Shown here: positions 26,185-39,785 of the stretch, piece after piece
Layout of the letters: every line of letters starts with the position of its first letter
Numbering within the stretch: the first letter of the stretch is position 1
Assembly (NCBI GenBank): GCA_944474755.1
Contig: OX104113.1
Coordinates: 25,300,432-25,364,431, forward strand
Reading direction: 5' to 3'
Length of the DNA: 64,000 nucleotides
Origin: Limnoperna fortunei
Taxonomy: Eukaryota > Mollusca > Bivalvia > Mytilida > Modiolidae
The notes under the pieces: model-generated
Told to the model about the DNA's origin: nothing
Seen by the model: only the letters and a program-made list of their open reading frames with translations
Databases searched by the model: none
Translations under genes and position numbers: made by a program

Positions 26185-27233
26185 TTTTAAAAGACACAAA
26201 ACATAGCGACACTAAACGTGAGGGAACTTTCTTAAAACAATAAGGATATTCGATGAACATGGTCAACATTTAACAAATATGCAACATTTCATTTTTTTGT
26301 AAATACTACAGACATCAACTGCCTTATATCGTACTTCTATTTATATTAACATATTAAAATTGTATTTGTAATGAAACGGTTTTCTGAAAAAAGTAGTCTA
26401 GACCTGAGAGTTTTTAGTCCAAAAACAAAACACTTTTGACAGAATTAAACATAATAATACCAGAGTTTGTAGTAGTAAATTATTGGTAGATGTATTTATT
26501 CGTCGCCAACTAAAGATATATAAGCCATTATTGTTTCTGTTAACAGTTAGAAATATCATTCCCAAAGATATCAATGGTATATAATACTACACGTATGTTT
26601 CGTCTGATTCAGACTCGTTACTTACGCTCAGCCTCACAAATAGTTTGAATCAAAATGATAAAGACGTTGTAAAGCTTTTACCATCAAAATTATACTTAAT
26701 TCGGCTAATATTTTAAAAGACACAAAACATAGAGACACTAAACATGAGGGAACTTTCTTAAAACAATAAGGATATTAATAAACATGGTCAACATTTAACA
26801 AATATGCAACATTTCATTTTTTAAATACTAAAGACATCAACTGCCTTATCACGTACTTCGATTTATATTAACATATTAAAATTGTATTTGTAATGAAACG
26901 GTTTCCTGAAAAAAGTAGTCTAGACCTGAGAGTTTTTAGTCCAAAAACAAAACACTTCTGACAGAATTAAACATATTCATACCAGAGTTTGTAGTGAACA
27001 AATCATTGGTAGATGTATTTATTCGTCGCCAACTAAAGATATATAAACCATCATTGTTTCTGTTAACAGTTAGAAATAACATTCCCAAAGATATCAAGGG
27101 TATATAATACTATACGTATGTTTCGTCTGATTCAGACGCGACACTTGCGCTCAAACCCAAACATAATTTAAATCAAAATGATAAAGACGTTGTAATGCTT
27201 TACCATCAAAATTATACTTAATTCGGCTAAGGC
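26185..27233. repeat. 526-bp tandem duplication
   Basis: The block starting AAGACACAAAACATAG at 26,191 recurs at 26,717, and both copies end at ACTTAATTCGGCTAA. The two copies differ by scattered substitutions and small indels, so this event is much younger than the long duplication that contains it. A more diverged single version lies at about 36,490-36,830 in copy 3. Confidence 0.85.
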
Positions 27234-27239
27234 CGCCTA

Positions 27240-28199
27240 CCCCTTCAACTGAATAAACATTAGAATTTAAATCGTTTTCGAGGGTTCAAGGTAGTAAATT
27301 AGGGCAGTGACTAAATCCCTGAGATATATCAGTGATATTCTTTTCAGCACGAAGTGAGACTACCAGCTTGTATTATTTTCAGATTTATCGAGCCAGTAGT
27401 TTATTCAGCAAATTAATATTCAACCATGAAAATAGAACTTGCTACGCCAGACGCACGTTTCGTATAATCTAGACTTATCAGTGACGCTCAAACCCCACAG
27501 ATTTTTTAATAGTAAGATGTTGTAGAACTTTTATCATCAAAATATTAAATCAATTAACATTATACCAAATCCGGCCGAGACTATCTGCACCATGCAAATA
27601 GAAAACCTATTATTTTTCCTTTGTTAATATTTAAGGGCACTAAAATGAGTCACTGACTATATCACTGAAAGATTTTATGAATAATATTCTCTTGATACAT
27701 TCTTGAATTAACATTTCACCAAGAGAGACATCTAACCGTTGGATACACAGGTTTCAGAATTTACTACTCAAGACTAATCATGACTTAAAATACAAACGAT
27801 GACGTTGTAAGGCTTTTTCGACAAAATTCACGTTGTACCAGGACAGATGCGTCCATGATTGTAGCTAGACTTTCTGAAATAAAAAGCTATTTTTATCAAA
27901 AAGTTACTTTATGATACATGTTGACAATCTTTTTTATCCAGTACAAGTATAAGTTAAACCTTGCAACTAAATTAGGTTGCTAACATATTATTGAAATTAT
28001 GATCGAAAGGCAGATGAGAATAACCAACAAATAATAAGTTTATAAACCACAGGTAGCAAAAATTAGCAATGTAGTGTGTCCCTAATAATGTTTTCAAATA
28101 AAAAGAAAGCTTAGAAACTGCGATTATGTACTAGTATGTGCATGAATGAAATACAATATTATATATTGACGTTTACAATTTGTCAAACACATTATTCAC
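27240..28199. other. end of copy 2, repeat-derived
   Basis: Contains another CTACGCCAGACGCACGTTTC-type repeat (27,440-27,540). From 28,105 on it realigns with 16,000 (CTGCGATTATGTAC). No gene seen. Confidence 0.4.
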
Positions 28200-30609
28200 C
28201 TAAATAATGATATTCTGTTTACTGAAATAAATGAGATGTTAATTATAAATGATCATGACATAGTAGTATGTCAAATATTCAGTGTGTTAAACTCTTGTTT
28301 TTAACAGATACCATGTAACCATTAACCGTTAAGTACACCCTAAAATAATATGAATAAATTACTTTTTCAAAGTATGAAATATTCTTATTTTCTATGGTTT
28401 CGATTTGACGTTTATAAATGTTTATATCTGTCTCGAGCGCTGCGAAAAAAAAGTAACAAACAGATAATTATTTATGAATTGCACAACATTGATGATATAA
28501 TCTACAAGTGTTAATTGTCAAATACCGTAAATACACATTCTTTTAATGTGTACATGTTGTTCTACTTTTTACGCCATTCTATTTCAAATGCCAATCGTTT
28601 TCTACTATTTTCAATTATATTTTTCTCAGATGTCTAAGATTGGAAGGTAATCTGCAATCTGTTTTATTTTGTTTAATTTGCATTTATCGACAAAATAAAC
28701 AGACTACAAGAACATGATATTATATCAGATAATTATTTGTTGTCATATTTTTTATTATTCTAGTGGAAAAAACCTATAAAAATCGACATTAAATTTAATT
28801 CCGTCATACATTATGTTATAATAAAAATAAAAAGAAGAATGTTTTATTTGGTTAATGTCCATAATTTGATCCCAGAATATTAGGACTATTATATTAATAT
28901 TTATTTTATACATGTAACTTGTTTGATAACGTGTTAAATATTTGACTTTATAATAGTGCATTAGTTTAACTTCTAGCAGTTTATTTCGGACGACATCTTT
29001 TAAGTATCTATAGAAGTTGAGGCACAGTTTTTGTGTCCTAAATATTCAGATTAACAATCAGGAATTTTTAAAGCCTTATGGGTCCATGGTCGTAACCAGT
29101 TACGTCATTATGAATAAACAACCCAACAAGTCTTTATTAATAATATGTAAGTGTTTTGCGTTTAGTCATTTAATAAGACGTCATACGTCTGTGTGGCGGG
29201 TAATATACATAACGCACCAATGTACACATCTGCAATTAAAGAAATGAAATAACATATTATATTCTAAATATCAATATAAAAAGACAGAATGAACGATATG
29301 AAGATATCAACTATATGCAAGCTAGTAACAGGAATTTGTTTGCATTTAACACCGATTGCATGACATACATGGACGGCAACGGACGAATAAACGTGTTGTT
29401 TACTGAATGTAACTTACTTGCACTTGATAACATTTAATGCATAATATCTCTTTCGGGCAAAAACAACTCCAAATGTAATTTGTTAAAACATCAATTTACT
29501 TAGTATTATTTTTAGACCGATTTAAAATGCATAGTGACTAACTGTTTTGAACAAAATAAAATAATTTTTCCTTATAAAAAATAAATCAAGGATTATACGT
29601 TATAAAATTGTAATGTCTGGACATTTTAATGACACTTTTAAAACTTCTTTAATTCCATATGATTTGTAGATTATATTTTTTAATGATGGTGCTATTAAGA
29701 TAATCGGTAGATTTTAAGGGTCTCCAAGTCCAATGATACAAATTATACCGGATATTTCTTCTATTAAGGCGCATGACATTAATATCGCTCTAAATAATGT
29801 TTTAAGTCAAGTTTATCGGCATGTTAATTTTTTTTATGAAAACAATTTATTCTTTATTTCATATACACTTGTTACAATTAAAGCATCAGCGTCCAAGTTC
29901 CACTGATGGCGCTCTATATGATTATCTAGAGAAATAATAAATATTCAATGTTTACATACATTACATAATAACTAACGTTGTACAGATCACATGATATCTT
30001 TAACAATTAATATGCTATCTAATATTCTTAATCAAATTGCTAGTATATTTTTTCATGTAATTATTTAAACATGATTGCAACTCACTGACGAATACATCAT
30101 ACACGTCTATTATTTTTGTTCTTGTTCTGACATAAAAAAAGCTTTATATATAGAAAAAGCTAAGATTGATAGAACATAGTTGAAGTCATAATATGTCTCA
30201 TCAAACAATTTGTATCAAAACACTAACTAATTCAGAGTTATGTTTATTTCTAATTTGTTTTGTTTCAAAAATTGTTTAACTTGGTTCCACAATGGTGATA
30301 AATATTTACATGTTATAACAAATGTTCATAATCTTCTTCCATACACACATGTAACCTTAATTCAGTAATTTTCCATACCTTAAACAATGTTTATGTTGGA
30401 AGAATAAATTGTAGTAATTTCCATCGAAAAAATTTATTTTCCTGTAAAAAATAGAAAATAAATTTATATACGTCTGACATATTTGGTTTTTCTTCACAAT
30501 GTAAATGTTTTACCCATTTTTATGTAAATTTCTTGATTTCATGCAAGACTTTAATAAACAAATTATTGTATAAATATATTTAAATCAGTTACATAAAGTA
30601 AAAACTGGG

Positions 30610-30825
30610 TTGTCTTGTACTGACGCGAATGTCAGCATTTATTTTCAGCTTGACGTATCCTCGGTTTTAGTGGGGTTTCTGTCACCAAATTATTGGTTTT
30701 TGTTTTGCGTGTTTTTATTATTGTTATCCCCTCTTTTGTTTAACAACGATTTTGAATTTCCATGTCTTATCAGTTCATGATTACACCTCGGTATCTTCGA
30801 TTCTTTTTTTATATCTTCTATAAAC
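30610..30825 (+). repeat. dispersed molluscan repeat fragment, second copy
   Basis: Diverged match to 8,770-8,975, sharing GGTTTTTGT(T)TTG(T/C)GTG and a CGGTATCTTCGATTCTTT end. No coding. Confidence 0.45.
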
Positions 30826-33182
30826 CAGTGCTTTTTGAAACTGTTCGTTTTGTGGAACTTGTCTTTAAGTCTCAACTTCCACCTAGCGGAGGAGCTGCAG
30901 ACGATATATGGAGACGCCGAAACAACTTCCCAAAATGACACAATTAACAATTTCAAAAATGTTAGTTTTATGTGGTGCAACAATTTCTGGTGGCACTTAA
31001 ACATTTTCACAGGAAAAAGAAAACATTTCAAAATTAATGAAATGGATAGTTCTCAAGAGTAGTTATTTTTCAAAACTCTTAAACTACTGTTTTTTTAGTG
31101 TGTCGTGTGTCTTTTGGGAAAGCCATAGACCATTTTGCGTTTATTGGGTTTGAACAAGAGTAACTAATGTTAAAAAATAATTTGTTATTTTTAATTTATT
31201 GTTCATAAACAGTAATATTAAAAGTACTAAACTTCAGATGATTTTATCCCCCATTTTTAAAATAACCTTGCCATGTTTAATGTTTGCCTCGAACCAATAC
31301 AGCTTCCCTTAAACATAATATAGTTCCAATATGAAAACAGCCATTTAAAAACACTACAATATTAGCTTTTATTTGTAAACATATTAATGCTATAATAAAA
31401 ATTGGTAACTGAAGGTAACAGAAAATGATTTGTTGACAAAAACTACCAACATAATGATATTATGTAACAAACTTATTATACAGATTTATTTTGTATAGGA
31501 TTTCTATACTGTAAAATGTTTGAAACGATTCTTTACGCAGTATTAAATATAAAAAATCTAGTTTGTAATTAATAATAATTATAACTTCTTCATGTAATGA
31601 AACGTATCCCTTTCCTGAACTATATAAGACATGAAAGTTCACCCTTATTAGTTCACTAATGTTAAGTAAACATACGTGAACGAAGATCTATACGTGCCTA
31701 AAGATCTGTCAGACATTTTGTAAATGTTGCAGCAATAATTGTAAAAAACACCAAACATGATTTTATTTGGTTTGCAACTTAAATGAGCATTGCAACGTGT
31801 AAAACCTTTTATTTCCACCAAGCTGCCAAGTATCACGTGTTATCATGGCATGTTATCAAATTGTGTTTGGTCTTAAAATTAGTCTAGTCTCACAGTTTGT
31901 ATAAATTCAAGTTAGGTTTGATCTAAAGATCTACAGCATGTATTAAAAACAGATATATTACGCCTTTGAGGAATCTTTATCAAAAATAAGAGTCGATTGA
32001 AAATTTCTAGAGTCTAATAGGCGAGGGAAATTTGATATAAAACTCCGATTAATTCCTTTTACACAATCTTGTCCTGCAGACCGTAATGACAAGAAGGTTA
32101 CAAAGTTAAATAGAAATCAGTGAAAAAAAATGAGAGTTTCATAACGGACACGACTTCACAGTGCGCCTATAGCCTATAATAGAACATTTTTTATGATCCA
32201 CATTTGTATTTTGTTATAATGTTTCTAAAACAAGCCATCATGTTTCGTCAATGTATTAAGTATGGAATCAGAAAGTATAACGTCATAAAAATCCATAAAA
32301 AACTAGTTCATTTATTACATGCTAAAGAGAAATTGTATTACATCGAAATACAGAATCTGAAAATCAATAAACGTACTTTTAAACCTTTTATTACTTATAT
32401 AACCTGAAACATCTACCATAAACGACAAACAAGAGAAACACATAAAAGACATGGGTCATTACTTACAAGTCTGTAACATTGATGCATTGACAGGGACATT
32501 TTTTAGGATTGTGCTCAGCTTCGCAAAGATTAGTGTTGTTTTGTAGTTAATATTTGCTCATTGTTAACTTAACTTATAAGGACGTAATTTCTATTGGGAT
32601 GCAGTTAACGTTTATCGTTGATGCATTCTAGTTTCCATCGATGTAAATTGAAGTTGTCCATTGTTTATGTTATTTTGTACGTTACTTGGAAAAATATTAA
32701 TTAGTTTCAAAATTGAACTTAACAAAATACTAGACGATCACATTTATCATATATCATGAGCTCTGCATATTAAAAAATGTAACAGGATTAACTTTAAAGC
32801 ATGTTTTGGCATGAAATGTCCATAGACAAATGTTGCTTAAAACTACATGTATCTGATGTCAAATTTCAGTGGTTCCATCATTCTATTTATAATATTGTAC
32901 TTTTCCATTAGAAGAAATGTAGTGACTATTTCCGTAAGCTGTGCATTCCGTAGAAAATTATAAATCAATCAATAAATACACTAAAACTGACATTCTTACC
33001 TACTTATTGCTGTTTAATTATAATTATTCCCTTCCGGGAGGATATCATACATTATAATTTGTCATGGTTACAAACATATCCTTTATTTTGTAGATGAAGA
33101 AAAGTACAAATCCTATGTCGAAATATAACAATAATAGTTATAACTAAACTCCCAAACACATCCAGCAACAAACATGCAAAAC

Positions 33183-33194
33183 ACCCCCCCCCCC
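33183..33194. repeat. poly-C tract
   Basis: A run of about a dozen C. Similar C or G runs lie at 11,951-11,961 and 12,359-12,377 in copy 1, in the same general part of the unit. Confidence 0.8.
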
Positions 33195-33224
33195 ACAAAT
33201 ATACGGATATCTATTCTTATATCT

Positions 33225-33710
33225 TTACCAATAAAAACCATGGGTGCACTCAGGTAAACCGGACAGGTATTCAGTGCCTGCCTCTAATTAGACACTCTTC
33301 GAGTTACTTATTGTCGTGTCTAGGGAAAAGTCCAATCCAGGAATAGGAAACACTACCTATAACTCAGCAAAAATGACAGATCGTATTTGAGACACTGATT
33401 TCCCACAACAATCAAGTAAGTCATGGTGCTGACCATAGAACTTCTGGAGAAATAACATCAACCTTAGTACAACAAACCCTTGTTTGAGTAGTGTAGCAGT
33501 CAACAGAAGTGATCGGTCTACAAAATCTATCACCAATCGCAGAATCTAGAATAACTTGTAAGTTGTGAAATTTACACACCATACGCTGGAGCTGCTGGAA
33601 TGCTGCTGTCGATGAACGGGAAGTTGATGATTGGAAAGTTAAAGTCATCAGGTTTGTCGTAGTGTCTAGTTTGTAGTTTTCCTGAGTATATTTCTAGAAG
33701 TAGATAAACG
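33225..33710 (-). pseudogene. reverse-transcriptase relic, C-terminal part
   Basis: Closely related to the 22,200-22,750 part of the long fragment, base by base over almost 500 bp (shared 'CTGGAGCTGCTGGAATG', 'GTGATCGGTCTA'). It starts downstream of the catalytic box and ends in the same GAPES/T-HGFYW region. It sits at a different position within its duplication copy than the 22.2-kb fragment, so the two are separate insertions. Frameshifts and stops make it inactive. Confidence 0.75.
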
Positions 33711-34117
33711 GCTGCTTCATTTGTGACACTATTCGTATGACTCGTGGTATTCTACACATTTTGTCAATTTGTTCTCTCAGACAATACAGGATACAATGAA
33801 ATCGCTCAACCCAAATGGTAAAATTTAATTAAAATTTGAAGCATAAATAACTAAAACAGGCCTTCAAAAACCATCGCTATTAGATTTGTTTCTCCTTGTT
33901 AGCCTTGTACATGTGTTACATCAGATCTTTAAAAAAACATAATTAATACACTGTTAAGAAATGATAAATTAGAACCGGTAATACAGTTCACCATGCTCAA
34001 ATGTATTAGGCAAACATTTTATAAGATCCTGTCGTATTTTATGTCTCATTAACAGTTTGTATTTAAGACCATCTGTCGCCTTAGGCCACTGTTTAGCGCT
34101 CTGGTGTGTTATCTACT

Positions 34118-34236
34118 TATTGTTTGTTTGTTTGAATGATGTTTAACGCCACCTTCGGCAATTTTTCAGCTATTTCATGGCGTCTAGTTTTTGTTGGGGG
34201 AGGAAGCCGGAGTACCCGGAGAGAACCCCGATGTTA
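34118..34236 (-). mobile_element. SINE 3' fragment, reverse orientation
   Basis: Read on the minus strand it runs GGGTTCTCTCCGGGTACTCC, GGCTTCC, ATAGCTGAAA-like, GGCGTTAAAC, and ends in (AACA)n. This is a typical molluscan SINE tail. The tRNA-like head is absent, so it is 5'-truncated. Confidence 0.7.
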
Positions 34237-36835
34237 TCTATATACGGAGTGTCTACTACAGTAATAATGAGATAATGAATATTACAAAACACAATTATAT
34301 TATGTTTAAATCATGATTGTATATCTTAACTTGTCAAGGGATTATACAGCATACGCTCCAGAACGTTGATGTATTTTGTAATCAATGATTTCGGTCACAT
34401 TTTCCGTAATTGATTCATACTGAAGTATTTTCCAAACTTGTAACAATGTCTAGACCGTTAGTATATATTATTGATTACAGGAAAGCAAGAAAGGCATAGA
34501 CATTTGAAATGTTGCGTATAGCCCAATCACATTCACTTTACTAAAATTTTAGTTAGCATTAATTGGTTGATTAATTGGTGTATAATGTAGAGCGATCTGT
34601 GTAAGCTATGGGAATCGTATTCGTATATCATCATATGTATCGGAAACAATCCATACAGATATTTAAAAAAAGGAAGAGAGTCTTGTTGTATTAAAGTAAA
34701 AACAACTGTTATTTGGTTTTGTGAAAATGGAGTCAAAATTTTCGAACATACAGTTTTTTCCAAAAATTGGGCCCAAATTTGGCAAAAGTCATCTGCAACA
34801 ACATTATTGCTAAATTCTCATTGATAACTGATGTGTCAACACGGGATCCTATTCGCGTTCAAGGTGTACTCAAATTTTGAAACTGATGCTTCTTCCATCA
34901 AAGAAAGCTAGACGTTATATGAAAAACTGGGAACAAACAATTAAACAATCTTCTTCACAGGAAAAAAGTTTATTTCAGACATGTATTCCATTTATTGTAC
35001 GGATCTCAGCAAGTAAACAGTGTCTTCCTTTAATTCTTTTACATGTTTTAATGGTTGCGAATTATTTTTTTCTCTTTATTCGTCTATTTCGTATGCTGAG
35101 TGAACGGCCATGTACTACGAATTAATAATCATTTACCGGAAAATGGTAGAAAAATGAAGTCATCGGTAAGACATACATACCATTCGTATAAATCAACCAG
35201 TGTATGACGGAAGCAAAAGATTTGTTTCTTACTGCCATGAATCCAGCTGCAATCCGCTGTCTTTACAAATGCTTGGGAAAGAGACTTAGGTGTAATAAGT
35301 TCTCTATTATTTTAGTATCCAGTTTTCGATTTGTACCGCGACTGCAGTAACTGATGCCACGATACTTATAAAAGTTAGATTTCACTACGGATAATATATT
35401 GCTAATATAGAAGTTAAATAAGAAAGGGCGTGGAACAGTTGTCTAACCCAGAAGTATCTTTAATTAAAAAATGGTATGGTTTTTAAATTTACAAAAATGC
35501 TTAAAAACTAGCTTTTTTCTATTTCATTGTAAGCAGAGTACTCGATTTATCTTAATTGGTAACTACTTTTGCCTCTGTATTTCCAATAACATAAATAAAA
35601 CATAATGACAATTGAGATTGCATCTCAGGTCACGAAATCTTTAGTATGAAACAGAATTTCACACACTTGATAACTGTAGTGCAATTATGTCAACGTAACC
35701 GTTCAAGTATTTGTACAGAATGTTGATAAGCTTTAATCAGAATGTGACTGAAGACTGTGTCGGACTCGAACATACATTATCATTAGAGACTCTGATCGAT
35801 TAAATAAAACTTGAAGCAACATCAAATAGATGTGCACTACTGTGTTCTTCAAACAATATAAAATCTATCTGCAAAATGCAAAATATAATAACATAAACGT
35901 TGACCATCATAATCAATCTTGGCCAGTATTTTAGGAACAAGATGACTGATATATTGATTTAAGGTCACATCACACTCAAAATGATTTTGTTACTTTAAAA
36001 TTCACTTAATTAGAATACTTCCTAGTTAATCCAATTATGACAGATAATGTGATTGGTCAATAGCTAGGCTCTTCCGAAATACAAGAAACTCTCAAACGTA
36101 AGGAATAAATTATATATAAATTAACAATACAGCCAAAAACAATTAGTTATTGTTATTACTCAGCAAAAAAATAATTTCTTGCTTATGGTCAGCTCCAAGA
36201 TTTCAGAAAATACATTCACCATTAAAATTTGTTAATTTACTACAGTGTTGTTTTTTTGCAAACCCTTTTAGTTGGGATATCATCCTTTAAACTTAAAAAT
36301 TCTACTAATAAATTGCCATGTTTGTAAATATTTTAAGTTTTGTAAAAAGTTTAAATGTAAATTCATCTTTTTTACCTAAGCGTCTTGTCGTTGTGAAGTG
36401 CAATATTATTTTAAGATTTAAGTCGAAAAATTATCCAGATTTGTGTGTAAAAGCGAAGTATATTCCCAATATTAAATCTTTTACAAATGTCAAAGACACA
36501 AAACGCCAAGATAAACTAAACGTGAGGGTGATTTCTCAAAATAGAAAACATATCAGATAGTAAACATTTAACGGTTACGCAATCGTTAATTTTTTTTTCA
36601 AAATACCCAAGACACCACCTGACTTATCACGAACTGTTACTTATATATATAAACGTATTGACATAGTATTTATTGTAAAAACAGAAGAGTAGACATGAAC
36701 ATTCAATAATCTTCTGACGAACGTTAGCACAATTATACCAGAGTTTTTCGTCATTTAAGGCACTGGTTGAATCCTATGACGTCGACAACTAATGATATAT
36801 TTAAAAACAATGTTTCTGTTATAGAACAGTTAAAA

Positions 36836-37423
36836 CTCACTGTGTTAAAACTGAGGACCGAAAAATAGTATCTGTTTGTATACATTGATGTTCTGTTAAA
36901 CGTTTAATTCTCGTATATTTATCGCGATTGTAATATGTAACTTATGATAGATTTATAGCTGTTGAATAGATTAGAAGCATGTGAAATATGCATAGTTGAG
37001 ATTTCACTGCAGTACGTTTACAGTTATTGTTGACATAAATTTAACTTTAACGACTTCGATATGCTCATTTTAATAATTTATTATGTGTAAATGATGATAC
37101 ATGCCAAATGTAAGCTCAATGAATGAAGAGCAAACAATCTAAGATTGTATTTATCTTGTTGATAACTTTATACATTTTTATATAATGGTTAGTTTTTGTA
37201 TGCTTAGTGTTAGCTGCGTTTAGCTCACCTGGCGTCAGTCTGTGACTATAAGCTATTATTAGATCTGGTGTTTGTAATCATTAAAGGTGAGTTTTGTGGT
37301 TGTCTCGCCGTCCATAAAAATGCTCTCAATAACAAAGAAAACAAAGGAAATTCTTAAAATGTTTTAATCCGCTTATTACTGTCAAATCATATATGATACT
37401 TCTTATATATTTCTGCATTGACT
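36836..37423. other. unannotated AT-rich DNA
   Basis: Lies between the end of duplication copy 3 and the interrupted SINE. No gene or repeat recognised. Confidence 0.45.
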
Positions 37424-37461
37424 GGGGCTTCGATAGCCGCGTTGTTGAGGTAGACTGTCAT
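37424..37461 (+). mobile_element. tRNA-type SINE, 5' part (interrupted)
   Basis: GGGGCTTCGATAGCCGCGTT and GAGGTAGACTGTCAT form the 5' half of a tRNA-like head with an A-box-like region. The sequence resumes at 40,863 after the 3.4-kb insertion. Confidence 0.7.
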
Positions 37462-37684
37462 TAGCTACAATAATGTAGCTCCTTTTTTTTTTAATGGACG
37501 GAGCTACAAAGCGGTCCCATTACTCGTAATGGAGCAGCCCGGGAGTGATTCACACCCGGGGGTTTTATGCATTTTATAAGCAATTTAACTGTTTCCCTGG
37601 TTTGCTACATACTTTTTTTTATGTATTTGCAGTTTAACTGCTATTTCCACAACACCGTATTCGTTAGTTTTATCACTTTATTCA

Positions 37685-38331
37685 GGTAGCAGTATACGGT
37701 TTTGTAGTTTAGTTTCGAATGTCCCCCTGTGAAATTCCTTAATATAGTAGTATGGTCCAGTTGCAGTTTACTCACATCTATGATAAATGAAATGCAATAA
37801 ATTTTTGAAGTGTCAGTAGAAAGTGTCATGTTTATAGAAAAGAAATATATATAATATTTGGTTGTCATCCTTGTTATAGTAGTAAAACCCCGAGACTGCC
37901 TATAAGACCATTTGACTCCTAGCTTTAGCTCTCTCTGATGCATTAAAATAGCATGTTCCTTGTCAACAAAATTGTGTGAAATCGAGGTGGATGACAAGTA
38001 TTTTGCCAGTGTTTTTCTGCTTTGAAATTGATCTTAATACACAAATATATATGTCATATTGCTCTTCTGTTAGGCGTTACCGTGTCAGAATTTTTCAAAT
38101 GAAGGTAAATGCTAATGATTTGTCCGATTTTCTCACATGTAACAGATGATTTTATAAAAATCTTATCAAATTACCATGAAACTGAAAATGCAGGACACAA
38201 ATTAAATATATGTACAACATTTTCAGTACAATTGGATCTATGCAAAAATGTCACACATGTTTTTATTTGACAAAACAAGACCACGACCTCTGTTGATAAT
38301 ATTTTAATGCAAAGAACCGTATATTGCATCC
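37685..38331. repeat. internal repeat R, copy 1 (647 bp)
   Basis: Near-identical direct repeat of 39,786-40,445. Its ends are imperfect inverted repeats: GGTAGCAGTATACGGTTTTG at the start and the reverse complement of GGATGCAATATACGGTTCTT at the end. R may therefore itself be a small TIR transposon. The 118-codon minus-strand frame across it has no ATG at its listed start and no recognisable domain; I do not call it a gene. Confidence 0.85.
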
Positions 38332-39785
38332 TTTTAGAAGAGCATATTTTTATAAACTTGCAATATCTTCATTTTAAGATGTCCTTGTATTTTATGACAC
38401 CTGTACTTGTGTTTAAGACTGTTTGTAGTAAGATATTTGCCATGAAAATGTATTAAATTGGACTTTATCTGGCAACACTTATATCAAGAAAGATAACTCT
38501 GTTTCAGCCTTGTTTTAAAAACTATTTTATATCAACAGTGACACATTTAATATTTGACTAAAGGTTTATTTCTGTTGAGTAGAAGCAGAGTAGGCATAGC
38601 AACCTGATAATACTCAGTCATTTTAAAATGAATTGACTTCATCGACAATGAAAATTTAACTTGAAAGATTGATTTTTGGCACTTTGTGCTAGTTTTTTAT
38701 TGTTGATCACCCCAAACAGTTAGTTTAAGCACTGTAACTGTCAGGTACTTAGTTAAGTTTCTCTACGCGTGTTTGTAACAACTACACCTATGTGTTTGTA
38801 TGTGCAGGCAACTTAAAACATGTGGGAAAAAAACAAAACAGAAAATTGTTCACCCTTTTATGTCACTGAAACGAGTAAAAAGTTTTTATTTTTCACCGCC
38901 TTTAGTACAATAGTATTGTGTGTTTATTGCAAGTAGACAGAAAGTATTCAACTAAAATTAGCCTACTGTGCACTTGATATCAACTATTGCACACTATTCT
39001 CATCTGTTCACTTTTAAACTTAAGTTGCGATATTTCTACTTGTATGCGGATGAATGCATGCCTTGAATCTGACATAATTCACAAATATGTTTTCTTCAAA
39101 CTCTTTATAGAAGTGGTCAGCTAATGTGATATTCAGATCACTATCTTTTTCAGGTCACTACTGAGTAGGAAGAACTTTAGTATTGTGATTTGACAAAGAT
39201 TTTGACTGCATTTTTACACCATCTTGTCTTCTTGTGATTTTGACCGTGTTAAGCCATGTCACAGAAAGGAAGAATCATCACTCTAACTGTAAGATTTATG
39301 ACCAAATGGAATTTGATTGAATTTGATTCTTATTTGGTATACATTTTGTGATCATTTCATGCAATTTTTTTTTTGGCTTTTACCACCCTATTTTTTTTTT
39401 CTCTAAAACTCTATTTTTTATATTTTCATATAAAAAGCCTAATATGATTACATTTTTTTGCCGTGTAATGACAAGTAACCTTAATTTTGCATTTCTCTCA
39501 ACTCTTTCGACTTTGTAAACAAAGCTTGGTTGTAAGCGCACTAATATATAATTTTATTTTTGCCATATTGTTCATTAGAAAAAAGTTTTATGCTTTTTTA
39601 TGTCAATGAAATCTTGCATGAATTTAAATCCGAAAACTTGCAGTAAGGTACATGTTCTAAAAACATTATATCTTTTCAACCAAAGCAAATACAAGGTTCA
39701 GATTAAGTAATTTTTAGTCAGAATTTAATAATGTATTGGCAGAAGAAACAAAGTTGCAAATAAAAATGACATTTTTAGACTTAAA
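38332..39785. other. spacer between the two R repeats
   Basis: About 1.45 kb of AT-rich sequence inside the 3.4-kb element. No transposase-like frame, inverted repeat or tandem repeat was seen, apart from T-runs near 39,365-39,420. Confidence 0.5.

Larger units (their letters stand above)
16690..28199. repeat. segmental duplication unit, copy 2 (about 11.5 kb)
   Basis: Second copy of the long tandem unit. Its anchors are 16,690-16,870 (ACTCGACTTAACGATAAACT; compare 4,570), 17,944-18,184 (AGTAACAGGAATTTGTTTGC), 19,091 (GGCATGTTCTAAAACTGG), 19,768-19,990, 20,085, 22,090-22,190, 23,995, 25,640 and 25,950. It has taken in the Tc1-like element at 20,376-21,691, two reverse-transcriptase fragments, a 1,548-bp TIR element at 24,086-25,633 and a 526-bp internal duplication. 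Removing these brings it close to copies 1 and 3 in order and spacing. Confidence 0.72.
28200..36835. repeat. segmental duplication unit, copy 3 (incomplete)
   Basis: Third copy. Anchors: 28,200 (TTTACTGAAATAAATGAGAT), 28,520 (ACCGTAAATACACATTC; compare 5,303), 29,323 (CTAGTAACAGGAATTTGTTT), 31,848 (GGCATGTTATCAAATTG), 32,499-32,710, 33,065, 34,385, 35,290, 35,610-35,840, 36,150 and 36,490. Similarity stops near 36,835, at the point equal to about 15,560 in copy 1, so the last 1.1 kb of the unit is missing. It carries its own RT fragment (33,225-33,710) and a SINE tail (34,118-34,236). Confidence 0.7.

Noticed and set aside
37641..37997. 118-codon minus-strand frame (and its twin at 39,781-40,098) as a gene
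   Set aside because: Identical only because both lie in the duplicated R repeat. The listed start is not ATG, no domain is recognisable, and the second copy adds no independent evidence.
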